A stretch of 64,000 nucleotides of DNA from Myxococcales bacterium (GTDB lineage: Bacteria; Myxococcota_A; Polyangia; Polyangiales; Polyangiaceae): positions 372,001-436,000 of the forward strand of contig JADJQX010000007.1 in the NCBI GenBank assembly GCA_016712525.1, given 5' to 3'. The translations under genes were made by a program, and so were the position numbers. Below the pieces are notes generated by a model. That model was not told where the DNA came from. It saw nothing but the letters and a program-made list of their open reading frames with translations, and ran no database searches. Each line of letters starts with the position of its first letter. Position 1 is the stretch's first letter. This document shows positions 34,604-42,849 of the stretch, one piece after another.

Positions 34604-36121
34604 ATGAGCAAACACTACGACGTCGTCGTGCTCGGTCTCGGTCTCGGGCCGCTCCTCTCGGCGGCGCTCCTCTCGCGCCGCTCCTGGCGCGTGCTCGTCC
34701 TCGGACAGGGGCAAAGCCCACCGTCGTACGCGTTCGAGGATTGCCCGCTCTCCCGAAGAGCGTTCACGCTGCTCTTCGGCGCGTCGCCCGTGTGGACCCG
34801 GGCGCTCGGTGAGCTCGCCCAGACCATGACCTTTCGCCGGAAGACGCGCCCGCTGAGCCCGATGTTCCAGGTCCTCGGCGATGGCCTCCGGCTCGACGTC
34901 CCCCCCGACGTCGAGCTCTTCGGGGCCGAGGTCGATCGCGAGATGGGCGCGCAGCGTCGCGCGGCGGACGAGCTCTACGCCGAGCTCGGGCGCATCAACG
35001 GTGAGGTCGACTCGGCGTTCGAAAAGGACGTCACGTGGCCGCCCGGGACGTTCTGGGAGCGTCGCGAGACCCGGCGCGCGCTCTCGGAGGTCCGCATCGC
35101 GCGCGAGCCGGAGCGCGACCTCCTCTCCGACTTTCCCTTGAGGCATCCGCTTCGGAGGCTCGTCATCGAGACCGGGCGCCACGCGAGCGACGCCACGTTG
35201 CTCCCTTCGTTCGCGCTCGCTCGAGTGCACGGCTCGTACACCCGGGGCGTCGCGTCGCTCGCGCGAGGGGAGGCCGAGCTCACCGAGTTTTTGATCGAGC
35301 GCATTCGCGCGCACGGCGGGGAGGTGCGCGAGAAGGATCGGGTCGTGTCCGTCGTGCAACGCGGCGGCAAGGTGCGGGCGGTCGAGATCGACGGGAGCGC
35401 CGAGCCTGTCGGCCTCGGGTTCCTCGTCTCGGGCGGAACCCTCGAAGACCTGCTCCGGCTCGCGCCGTCGTTTCCCGTGCCTCGAAAAGTCGCCGACGCC
35501 TTCCCGGAGCTCATCCCGGAGGAGCACCGTATGTGCACGACCCTCGTCGTTCGCGACGAAGCCGTGCCGCCGCCGCTCGGCGTCGAGGCGTTCGTCCTCG
35601 GAGAGCCATCCCGTGCCGAGCTCAGCATCCGTGTCCAGCTGGGCCCGGGGCCATGGCCCGGCACCCAAAGGCTCGTTTGCGAGGCGTTGCTCTCGGACGC
35701 GACACCCCGGCTCGCGAAGGCGCGCGAGGCCGTCATCGCCACGCTCGCCGCGCAGATCCCCTTCCTCGAGCGTCACGTGCTCGTGTGCGATTCGCCGCAC
35801 GACGGTCGACCGCTGTGGGACTTTCGCTCGGGCCGGCGCATCGAACGCGATCGCGTGTTGCTGCGGGCCTCTGGTGGGTCGGTCGAGGCCGAGCCGATGG
35901 TCCCGAGGTACCGCGTCGCCGGTGCCGAGCTCTACGGCCTCGCCGCCGAGCCGCTCCGCTCGCCCCTCGAGGGGGCGTTCCTGTGCGGTCGCTCCGTGCT
36001 CCCGACCCTCGGGCAAGAGGGCGAGCTCTTGGCGGCGACCAGCGTCGCTCGGATCATCACCCGAACCGACGGACAAAAAGAGCGCATGAGGCGTGAAATG
36101 TGGAGCAAGGTGGAAATATGA
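34604..36121 (+). CDS. FAD/NAD(P)-dependent oxidoreductase, phytoene-desaturase-like
   Basis: 505 aa. The N-terminal Rossmann motif VVVLGLGLGPLLSAALL (~7-23) lacks the second Gly of the strict GxGxxG pattern. The C-terminal FAD motif GAFLCGRSVLPTLGQEGELLAATSVARI resembles the amine-oxidase/phytoene-desaturase superfamily. A middle substrate domain has no clear match. CTAAGAG lies 17 bp upstream as a possible -10, and no SD is evident. The stop overlaps the ATG of the lipoprotein (ATGA). Substrate unknown; no carotenoid genes are in the window. Confidence 0.65.
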   Translation: MSKHYDVVVLGLGLGPLLSAALLSRRSWRVLVLGQGQSPPSYAFEDCPLSRRAFTLLFGASPVWTRALGELAQTMTFRRKTRPLSPMFQVLGDGLRLDVPPDVELFGAEVDREMGAQRRAADELYAELGRINGEVDSAFEKDVTWPPGTFWERRETRRALSEVRIAREPERDLLSDFPLRHPLRRLVIETGRHASDATLLPSFALARVHGSYTRGVASLARGEAELTEFLIERIRAHGGEVREKDRVVSVVQRGGKVRAVEIDGSAEPVGLGFLVSGGTLEDLLRLAPSFPVPRKVADAFPELIPEEHRMCTTLVVRDEAVPPPLGVEAFVLGEPSRAELSIRVQLGPGPWPGTQRLVCEALLSDATPRLAKAREAVIATLAAQIPFLERHVLVCDSPHDGRPLWDFRSGRRIERDRVLLRASGGSVEAEPMVPRYRVAGAELYGLAAEPLRSPLEGAFLCGRSVLPTLGQEGELLAATSVARIITRTDGQKERMRREMWSKVEI

Positions 36122-36546
36122 GTCGATTGGGTCTCTTCGCGCTTTTGGGCGCGCTCCTCGTCATGACGGCGTGCGACGAGGCGGCCAAGAAGGAGGCGAT
36201 GGATCTCGACCGCGCATTCCTCGCGTACCGCGAGGCGGACAACACGCGGCGCCCCGAGCTCGCGACCCGCCTCGAGGCGGTCTCCTGCACGGCGAAGGAC
36301 GTGTGCGACGCGAAGGCGGCGTGCGTCGCCACCGCGAAGCCTACGGGGGAAGGGCTCGCCAAGAAGCACGCGGTCGAGGCCTTCATGGCGAACGAGCTCA
36401 CGAAGCTCGCTCCTGGAGACCCGAAGGCGCTCGAGATGCTCGGCGAGCTCGACGCCGCGGAGAAGCTCCTCGTCCGCGGAAAAGACGCCATGCCCGCGTG
36501 CGACGAGGCGATGCGCACGCTGCGGAAGGCCCACGGGTTGAGGTAG
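36118..36546 (+). CDS. Small lipoprotein with paired cysteines
   Basis: 142 aa, start ATGA-overlapped with the flavoprotein stop. Lipobox MTAC at about residues 15-18 (MSRLGLFALLGALLVMTAC). The mature region is helical and has SCTAKDVCDAKAAC and a further PACDEAM, four cysteines likely in two disulfides. No family recognised. It ends 12 bp before the convergent TPR membrane gene. The coupling with the oxidoreductase suggests a shared envelope process. Confidence 0.7.
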   Translation: MSRLGLFALLGALLVMTACDEAAKKEAMDLDRAFLAYREADNTRRPELATRLEAVSCTAKDVCDAKAACVATAKPTGEGLAKKHAVEAFMANELTKLAPGDPKALEMLGELDAAEKLLVRGKDAMPACDEAMRTLRKAHGLR

Positions 36547-36558
36547 TCGCGCGTGTTC

Positions 36559-38430
36559 CTAGGTCCCGCGTCTCGCTCGACCTCCCCGGCCCTCCGTCTC
36601 TTCGGCCTCGTCTTCGGCCTCGTCTTCCGAGTCGTGCGTGGGCGTAGTCTCGTCCTGGCCTTCCTCGGAGGGCGCGATCCTCGGCCGCGTCCCTAGGGCG
36701 CCCGATCGTAGCTCGGGGCTCACGGCGTCGAGCCAGCGCGTCGCTCCCGAGTCTTGCCGAAGCTCGTCCAAGATCCGGTCTCGCTCGCCCTCCGGGAGCG
36801 TGTCGTTCGCGTAGACACGGAGCGCGTCGCAGAGCAGCTCTTCTTCGAGGCCCAAGGGGAGATCCGACGGGCGCTCGCGCGCCATGCGAGCGGCCTCGTC
36901 TCGTCGCCCGGTCGCCACGGCGGCCACGAGGCGCACACGGAACGTGTCCCGCGCGGTGAACGGATAGGTCGGGAAGGCCCGCCGCACGAGGTCGAGCTCC
37001 TCCTCGGCGCGAGCGATGCGACCCTGCGCGGCGAGCGCCATCGCGAGCTCGCCATGGAGCATGGGGAGCACGACCGGTCGCGCCATCGCGAGCACGGCCT
37101 CCGACACCTGCGTGGCCTTGACGCCGTCCTCGGCGAGCTCGTGCGCGCGCTTGAAATCGCCTTCGAGAAACGCCGTCACGGCGAGCTCTCGGAGGGCCTG
37201 AGGCCGAACGAGCGGCACCGGGCTTCGAACGACGGACCCTAGCGCTCCGCGCGCCCCGGCGAGATCGCCACGCAGACGAGCCTCGATGGCCTGAGCGAGG
37301 GTCGCGCTCTCGCGAAAGGCACGCCTACGGCGCACGACCACGAACGTCGCCGCGGCCGTGAGCGCCACGACGTAGGTCGCGGCCAAGGTCGGCCACGGCG
37401 AGCGAGCCTTTGCGCCGCCCGCCTCGTCGAGCTCCGGACCCGCGCCGAGGCCAAAGATCTGAAGCGCTCCGACGAGCACGACGGCGAGCCCGAGCACGAC
37501 CGCGGCGAAGGCCGTTGCGCGGCGTTTTGCCTTCGGCGCGGCTGCGATCGCGGCCTTCGTCGTCTCTGGGGCGACCGGGTCGGGCGCGTCGGTCGCGGCG
37601 CCGAGCGGGGCGCTCTTGGCGTAGGCCGCCGCCTCGGGTGCGAGCTTCGCGACCCAGCTCGCGTCGCCTTCGAGCTCGTCGGTCTCGCGCCGCGCGGGCT
37701 CACGGTAGACATGCCGCTTGCGTGCCGAGACGAGCCTCCCGAGAGCCCGCGCGACGAGCCGCTCCCGAGGGCTCGTCGCTCCGAAGAGGAGGGGGTGCTC
37801 CGACCGCACGAGCTCGGCCAGGCGGTCGATGTCACTCCTTCTCGCGAGGATTATGGCCTCGGCGAGGGCCGCACGCGCGACGAACCCCGCCTGCCTCAGG
37901 CCGGCTCCCCGCACGGCGCGGACGTCGGCGAGGGCGGCCTCGTCTCGCCCCAGAGCGGCGAGGGCGACCGCGCGGATCGAGAGGGCCGAGCCGCGGTGGA
38001 TCTCTTCGTGGGCGGCGAGGCGAGCGCCGTCTTTGGCGGCGCGTGTCGCGAACGTCACAGCTTCCTCGAGCTTTCCTTCGTAGAGCGCCATGGCTGCCCG
38101 CTGGGAGTCGACCATTTGCCCGACGACGCTGCCGAGCACCGCGGGTGGCACGGCGTCGAGGATGGCGCGTGCGTCGTCGAACCGGCCACGGGACGTCCGA
38201 TCGAGGGCCGCGAGCGCGAGGTGCACACCGACCTCGCGCCGACGGGCCCAGAAGAAGAAGTACTGCAGCGCCACGGCAAGGAGGAGCGCGAGCGCCGCGG
38301 GCCCCGGCGCTCCCGACGCGCCGAGCACGACGACCATGATCACTCCGACCAGGGCGCCGAGGACGCGGAGCCGCCGCGTGCGGTCGGGCGGGGCAGACGG
38401 CAGCACGAGCGGCTTCGGTCCGAGCGACAT
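36559..38430 (-). CDS. Membrane protein with helical TPR-like repeats
   Basis: 623 aa from ATG 38430 (MSLGPKPLVLP). Two hydrophobic hairpins are seen near residues 25-60 and two further segments in the middle (AFAAVVLGLAVVLVGALQI, PTLAATYVVALTAAATFVVV). Cytoplasmic helical parts have TPR-like pairs (ARAAMALYEGKLEEAVTFATRAAK, LAVTAFLEGDFKRAHELAEDGVK, ELAMALAAQGRIARAEEELDLVRRAF). The acidic C-terminus (EDEAEDEAEETEG) is low complexity. No enzyme motifs. Divergent from prs. Function unknown; likely a scaffold. Confidence 0.7.
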   Translation of the reverse strand: MSLGPKPLVLPSAPPDRTRRLRVLGALVGVIMVVVLGASGAPGPAALALLLAVALQYFFFWARRREVGVHLALAALDRTSRGRFDDARAILDAVPPAVLGSVVGQMVDSQRAAMALYEGKLEEAVTFATRAAKDGARLAAHEEIHRGSALSIRAVALAALGRDEAALADVRAVRGAGLRQAGFVARAALAEAIILARRSDIDRLAELVRSEHPLLFGATSPRERLVARALGRLVSARKRHVYREPARRETDELEGDASWVAKLAPEAAAYAKSAPLGAATDAPDPVAPETTKAAIAAAPKAKRRATAFAAVVLGLAVVLVGALQIFGLGAGPELDEAGGAKARSPWPTLAATYVVALTAAATFVVVRRRRAFRESATLAQAIEARLRGDLAGARGALGSVVRSPVPLVRPQALRELAVTAFLEGDFKRAHELAEDGVKATQVSEAVLAMARPVVLPMLHGELAMALAAQGRIARAEEELDLVRRAFPTYPFTARDTFRVRLVAAVATGRRDEAARMARERPSDLPLGLEEELLCDALRVYANDTLPEGERDRILDELRQDSGATRWLDAVSPELRSGALGTRPRIAPSEEGQDETTPTHDSEDEAEDEAEETEGRGGRARRGT

Positions 38431-38482
38431 GGCCCACAGAGTAGCCGGTTCACCCACCGCCGAAAGAATGCGATGCAGTGCG

Positions 38483-38511
38483 TTGACAGGCTCAGGTCAC
38501 GGGGCTACACC
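38483..38511 (+). promoter_or_regulatory. Sigma-70-like promoter of prs
   Basis: Consensus TTGACA (38483-38488), 17-bp spacer, TACACC (38506-38511), about 48 bp before the prs start. It is the best -35 in the window. Confidence 0.65.
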
Positions 38512-38559
38512 ACGCGCAAATTCACGGGCCACGGGCTCGCGACAACGCGGGAGACTTGC

Positions 38560-39504
38560 GTGCACACCCAGGTTCGACTCTTCACCGGAAACGCGCACCC
38601 CGCCTTGGCCACGGCCATCGCGAGCACCCTCGAGATCCCCCTCGCGCAGGCCCGCGTGGTCCGCTTCTCGGACGGCGAGACCTTCTGCGAGCTCGGCGAG
38701 AACGTACGCGCCGTCGACGCCTACATCGTCCAGTCGACGTCGAGCCCCGTGAACGACAACCTGATGGAGCTCCTCATCATGGCCGACACGCTGAAGCGCG
38801 CGTCGGCGAAGCACATCACGGCGGTCATTCCCTACTACGGCTACGCTCGGCAAGACCGGAAGGTCGCCCCTCGCACGCCGATCACGTCCAAGCTGGTCGC
38901 CGACCTGCTCCAAGCCGCGGGCATCACGCGCGTCGTCTCGGTCGACCTCCACGCAGGTCAGATCCAAGGCTTCTTCAACATCCCGTTCGATCACCTCTAC
39001 GCCATGCCGGTCATGCTCGAGGACTACCTCAAGAAGAGCTTCGACTCGTCGTGCGTGGTGGTCTCGCCCGACGCGGGCGGCGTCGAGCGCGCTCGCGCCT
39101 TCTCGAAGCGCCTGAACGCGTCGCTCGCGATCATCGACAAGCGCCGGGAGCGCGCGAACGTGAGCGAGGTCATGCACCTCATCGGTGACGTGCGCGGGCG
39201 CGACTGCGTCATCGTCGACGACATGATCGACACCGCCGGTACGCTCGCGGGCGCCGCGAAGGCCCTCATGGACAACGGCGCGAAGAGCGTGGTCGCCTGC
39301 GCGACGCACGGCGTCCTGAGCGGTCCAGCCATCGAGCGCATCGCGGCGTCGCCCCTCCGGGAGGTCGTCGTGACCGACACCATCCCGCTCTCCGACGCTG
39401 CGCGGGCCTGCGGAAAAATCAAGCAGGTGACCATCGCTCGCCTCCTCGCCGAGGCCATCAAGCGCATCCACTCGGGCGAGTCGGTCTCGTCGCTCTTCGC
39501 CTGA
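38560..39504 (+). CDS. prs: Ribose-phosphate pyrophosphokinase
   Basis: 314 aa from GTG 38560, with GGGAG 7 bp upstream; the open frame upstream is a shadow of the TPR gene. It makes PRPP from ribose-5-phosphate and ATP for purine, pyrimidine, His, Trp and NAD synthesis. Visible motifs: FSDGETFCELGENVR, the flexible loop YYGYARQDRK, VDLHAGQIQGFF and the PRPP loop VIVDDMIDTAGTL. Class I length and order. Divergent from the TPR gene with its own promoter. Confidence 0.97.
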   Translation: MHTQVRLFTGNAHPALATAIASTLEIPLAQARVVRFSDGETFCELGENVRAVDAYIVQSTSSPVNDNLMELLIMADTLKRASAKHITAVIPYYGYARQDRKVAPRTPITSKLVADLLQAAGITRVVSVDLHAGQIQGFFNIPFDHLYAMPVMLEDYLKKSFDSSCVVVSPDAGGVERARAFSKRLNASLAIIDKRRERANVSEVMHLIGDVRGRDCVIVDDMIDTAGTLAGAAKALMDNGAKSVVACATHGVLSGPAIERIAASPLREVVVTDTIPLSDAARACGKIKQVTIARLLAEAIKRIHSGESVSSLFA

Positions 39505-39508
39505 TCCT

Positions 39509-39527
39509 CGGAGGGCTCCGGCCTCCG
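39509..39527. terminator. Hairpin just after prs
   Basis: CGGAGG (39509-39514), loop of 7, CCTCCG (39522-39527), 5 bp past the stop. Short and with no U-tract, so weak. Confidence 0.35.
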
Positions 39528-39575
39528 CCTCAGGGGAAACGCCTGCTGGGGTCTCTCGTCCGAGGATTCGCCGCC

Positions 39576-39600
39576 GTCGTTCTCCTACGGAGAACGGCGT
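39576..39600. promoter_or_regulatory. 11-bp hairpin or operator before the pirin gene
   Basis: CGTCGTTCTCC (39576-39586), loop TAC, GGAGAACGGCG (39590-39600), with one G-T pair. It lies 47 bp before the likely pirin start. It may end prs transcription or bind a regulator. Confidence 0.45.
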
Positions 39601-39646
39601 GTCGCGACCATTCCCGGACGGGCCGACGCGACCTACGCTCGTGACC

Positions 39647-40588
39647 ATGATCTCGAGGCGTGGAATGTTGTCGCAGGTCGTCGCGGCGGTCGCCGTCGGC
39701 GGTCTCGGGTGCACCCGGAGCGAGGGGCCCCAGCCGGTCGCCGCTCCCACGTCGTCGCGACGGATCGCGCGTGCGCTCTCCGGCATGCCTACGAGCGACG
39801 GCGCCGGCGTGCGGCTCACGAGGGTGATCGGCCAGCCGAAGCTGCGCAACCTCGACCCGTTCTTGATGCTCGACCGCTTCCACTCGGACGATCCCGACGC
39901 CTACATCGCCGGCTTCCCCGACCATCCGCACCGGGGCTTCGAGACCGTGACGGTGATGCTCGACGGTCGGATGCGGCACAAGGACAGCCGAGGAAACTCG
40001 GGGCTCATCGGTGGCGGCGGCATCCAGTGGATGACGGCGGGGCGCGGGATCGTGCACTCCGAGATGCCCGAGCAGGAGCGCGGGCTCATGAGCGGCTTCC
40101 AGCTCTGGGTGAACCTCCCCCGAGCGGAGAAGATGACGGAGCCGTTCTACCAAGACGTCCAACCCGAGAAGGTGCCGCGGGTGTCCCTCGACGGCAAAGG
40201 GGAGGCGCGCGTCGTCTCGGGCGACCTCTTCGGAGCCCGCGGCCCCGTGCGCGATCGTCCCTCGGCCCCGCTGCTCGCCCACGTGACGCTCCTCCCGGGC
40301 CATAGGATCGACGTGCCCACACCGATGTCCCACACGGCGTTCGTGTTCGTCGGCGGGGGCGCGGTCGACATCGAGGGGCGCACGCTCGGGGCCGCCGAGG
40401 TGGGCGTGCTCGAGCGCGGGGAGCGTGTCGTGCTCACGGCCGGTGAGCGCGGAGCCTCGCTGCTCCTCGCCGCGGGAAAGCCGTTCGGAGAGCCCATCGT
40501 CCAGTCCGGCCCCTTCGTCATGAGCACCGAAGAGGAGATCCAGCGCGCCTACTACGACTACCGGCACGGCACGCTCGGGCGCGACTGA
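39647..40588 (+). CDS. Pirin-family protein with Tat and lipoprotein signal
   Basis: 313 aa from ATG 39647, chosen because MISRRGMLSQVVAAVAVGGLGC combines a twin-Arg motif with a lipobox (GLGC, C22). The core is pirin: DHPHRGFETVTVMLDG and GRGIVHSEMPEQE give the metal residues equivalent to His-x-His and His-x-Glu. A second cupin domain follows (HTAFVFVGGGAVDIEG, RGASLLLAAGKPFGEPI). Pirins are normally cytosolic iron cupins, some with quercetin dioxygenase activity. Tat export of a folded metalloprotein to the envelope is unusual. Followed by a strong hairpin. Confidence 0.85.
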   Translation: MISRRGMLSQVVAAVAVGGLGCTRSEGPQPVAAPTSSRRIARALSGMPTSDGAGVRLTRVIGQPKLRNLDPFLMLDRFHSDDPDAYIAGFPDHPHRGFETVTVMLDGRMRHKDSRGNSGLIGGGGIQWMTAGRGIVHSEMPEQERGLMSGFQLWVNLPRAEKMTEPFYQDVQPEKVPRVSLDGKGEARVVSGDLFGARGPVRDRPSAPLLAHVTLLPGHRIDVPTPMSHTAFVFVGGGAVDIEGRTLGAAEVGVLERGERVVLTAGERGASLLLAAGKPFGEPIVQSGPFVMSTEEEIQRAYYDYRHGTLGRD

Positions 40589-40620
40589 CGCGGAGAGACC
40601 GGCGAAGGAGCATCGTCCGC

Positions 40621-40639
40621 CCCTTGCGCACCGCAAGGG
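40621..40639. terminator. Hairpin between the convergent pirin and FAD-domain genes
   Basis: CCCTTGCG (40621-40628), loop CAC, CGCAAGGG (40632-40639). Perfect 8-bp stem, no U-tract. Confidence 0.5.
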
Positions 40640-40659
40640 CTCGCAGCAGCCGCGCGCGC

Positions 40660-41130
40660 TCAGATCCCTTTGGCGAGCTCGGCGCCGAGCCTCTCGAGGA
40701 GGGCGAGCTCGACGTCTCCGGGGGGTGGGGCCGAGGCCGCCTCGAAGGGCAGCACGACACGCGGAGCGCTCGCGAGGTGGACACGCACCGTCGCTCGGTC
40801 GAGCACGTAGTACCGTTCGTGCATCCCCGCGACGAGCGCGAAGAGGTCGGGGCCGGTGCTCCGGCGTGGTGCGGCGCGCACGACGAGGCGCTCTCCCGTC
40901 GCGACGTGGGTGGCCGTGAACCCGGCGACGAGATGATCGGCAGGGTCGTCCCACGGCGAGGGCGCCTCTTCCGCGCCGCGCGCGACGAAGGCGCCGAGGG
41001 AGACCTCGGGGATCTCGCGGAGGCCGAGGGTGAGGCCCTCCGCGGCGAGGTGCGACTCGAGGTCGCGCACGCTCACGTCGGCCGCGACGTCGGCGAGGAG
41101 GCTCACACGGTCGAGAACGATGCGGCTCAT
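40660..41130 (-). CDS. Partial FAD-binding (PCMH-like) domain protein
   Basis: 156 aa. The ATG overlaps the stop of the FAD oxidase as ATGA. The text RDLESHLAAEGLTLGLREIPEVSLGAFVARGA, followed by DHLVAGFTATHVATGERLVVRAAPRRSTGPDLFALVAGMHERYYVLDRATVRVHL, follows the order of the second half of PCMH FAD-binding domains (..GLTLG.. shortening to GAFVAR, GxDL, GVITRATLRL). The N-terminal FAD pyrophosphate part is missing. It could be a regulatory subunit of the coupled oxidase or a degenerate duplicate of it. Confidence 0.5.
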   Translation of the reverse strand: MSRIVLDRVSLLADVAADVSVRDLESHLAAEGLTLGLREIPEVSLGAFVARGAEEAPSPWDDPADHLVAGFTATHVATGERLVVRAAPRRSTGPDLFALVAGMHERYYVLDRATVRVHLASAPRVVLPFEAASAPPPGDVELALLERLGAELAKGI

Positions 41131-42719
41131 GGCTCGTCTCCGAAGGCGCCGGCGCGCGCCAGGGTGGGGGAAGGTGAGATGGGCGGGAAGAGCGCGCCCG
41201 GATTGAGGATTCCCTTGGGATCGAAGGCTCGTTTCGCGGCGAGTCCCGCCGAAATGCCGGTGCTCCCGAGCTCGGCGGCGAGCTTCGGAGCCTTCGATCT
41301 CCCGACGCCGTGATGGTGGGCGAGGGTGCCTCCGGCGTCGACGGCGGCGGCCAAAGCGGCGCGCCACGTGCGGTCGTAGACGGCCTCGCAGCTCTTGTCC
41401 CACTCGCCTTTGGCCGCGGAACGAGGCGCGCTCCCCGCAAACGAAAAATAGATGCAACAGCCGTCGGGGTACGCATGGCTGAAGTGCGCCATGACGAACA
41501 CGGTCGAGCCGAGCGCCCGCCGGACGCCGTCGTAGAGGGCGCCGAGCTTGTCCCACGACGCCGCGACCTCCATCGTGTCGGAGAAGGCGCCGCCTGCGAA
41601 CACGGGGGCTTGCCGGTAGCTCACCGAGTACCTGTGCGCGAGCCACTTTCGTGCCGGGCCCTCGCCTTCGTAGCGCGCGCCTCGTGCCTCGAGGAGCTGC
41701 CGGGCTCGGCGCGCGTCGGCTTCGGTCTCGGCGGCCGACCCCTCGAAGACGAGCACGAGCAGCGCTCCTCCGAAGACTCGGCTCCCGAGCCCCTCGACGA
41801 GGGCGTTCATGGCGCCGGGGGCTCGCAGGATCGTACGGAGCACGGCCGGGCCCATTCCGGGGGCCGCGTGGCCGGGGCCTTCGGAGGCCGCGCGGTCGGC
41901 CTTCACCGTGCCTTGGCGGGCGAGCATCGCGTCGAACGGATCGTAGAGGCGAGCGACCGCCGGCCGGAGGCCCCGCTGAAAGAGCTCTCTCATGCCCTCC
42001 CAGCCTTGCTCGGTCGAGTCGAAGGCGAACGCGGCGAAGGCACGCGCCTCAGGCTTCGGGTGCAGGCGAAGGGTCGCGCGGGTGATCACGGCGAGCGTCC
42101 CTTCGCTCCCGATGACGAGCGGGAGCAGGCTCGGACCGTGCCCCCGCCGATGAAGCGTGACGACCTCGCCGAGACCCGTGACGCACTCGAGCGACTCGAC
42201 CATGTCCTCGATCTTCCCGTACTTCCCGGAGCACTGGCCGGCGCTGCGCCCCGCGATCCAGCCGCCGACGGTGCTGCACACGATCGACGACGGGAAGTGA
42301 CCGAGGGTGAAGCCGTGACGTCCGAGCGTGTCCTCGAACGGGAGGCCCATGGCCCCGGCCTCGACGAGGACCGAGGGGCGCGCTTTGTCGATCGAGACGA
42401 TGCGAGCCATGCGCTTCATGTCGAGCACGAGCGCTCGGCTCGTCGGGAGCACGCCCCCGCACACGCCGCTGCCCGCCCCGAAAGGTACGAGAGGGGTGCC
42501 CGTATCTGCGCAGAACTTCACGATTCTTACGACGTCGTCGGTCGACTCGGGCCACACGATCGCGCCGGGCTCGAAGGGCCCCTGCGTCCCGGTGCCGGAG
42601 CGCACCGCGAGGTGATGGCGAGGCCACAGGTCGCGCGCGTAGGCGACCCGCTCGACGCGCTCGTCGGAAGCTCGAACGCCGGGGACCACGTGGGACAGCC
42701 GATCGAGGAGGGACGTCAT
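41127..42719 (-). CDS. FAD-linked oxidase, alkyldihydroxyacetonephosphate-synthase-like
   Basis: 530 aa from ATG 42719. The PCMH FAD domain is complete: PLVPFGAGSGVCGGVLPTSRALVLDMKRM, GRHGFTLGHFPSSIVCSTVGGWIAGRSAGQCSGKYG, GSEGTLAVITRATLRLHP. The C-terminal FAD-linked oxidase part contains AHHHGVGRSKAPKL and RAFDPKGILNPG. The HHHGVG motif and the end text match alkylglycerone-phosphate synthases, which swap an acyl for an alkyl chain in ether-lipid synthesis. Ether lipids are known in myxobacteria. An ordinary D-lactate or glycolate dehydrogenase is less likely. Confidence 0.75.
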   Translation of the reverse strand: MTSLLDRLSHVVPGVRASDERVERVAYARDLWPRHHLAVRSGTGTQGPFEPGAIVWPESTDDVVRIVKFCADTGTPLVPFGAGSGVCGGVLPTSRALVLDMKRMARIVSIDKARPSVLVEAGAMGLPFEDTLGRHGFTLGHFPSSIVCSTVGGWIAGRSAGQCSGKYGKIEDMVESLECVTGLGEVVTLHRRGHGPSLLPLVIGSEGTLAVITRATLRLHPKPEARAFAAFAFDSTEQGWEGMRELFQRGLRPAVARLYDPFDAMLARQGTVKADRAASEGPGHAAPGMGPAVLRTILRAPGAMNALVEGLGSRVFGGALLVLVFEGSAAETEADARRARQLLEARGARYEGEGPARKWLAHRYSVSYRQAPVFAGGAFSDTMEVAASWDKLGALYDGVRRALGSTVFVMAHFSHAYPDGCCIYFSFAGSAPRSAAKGEWDKSCEAVYDRTWRAALAAAVDAGGTLAHHHGVGRSKAPKLAAELGSTGISAGLAAKRAFDPKGILNPGALFPPISPSPTLARAGAFGDEP

Positions 42720-42810
42720 CGGACGAGGAGAGTACCCGGAGTGCGTCGTCGGGTGCGCGGCTTTCCGGGGAAGGCGCGCGGATCCCCCGACCTTCGCGCG
42801 AAAGGTCGAC

Positions 42811-42839
42811 TTGCGTCGCTCCGCGTTTGTGCCTAAGGC
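42811..42839 (+). promoter_or_regulatory. Candidate promoter of the homocysteine methyltransferase/MTHFR gene
   Basis: TTGCGT (42811-42816), 17-bp spacer, TAAGGC (42834-42839), 10 nt to ATG 42850. I see no SAM or B12 riboswitch in this 130-bp region. Confidence 0.45.
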
Positions 42840-42849
42840 ATCGCCGCGT

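Noticed and set aside
42720..42849. SAM or cobalamin riboswitch before the methionine gene
   Set aside because: No conserved core seen, and the candidate promoter leaves almost no leader.
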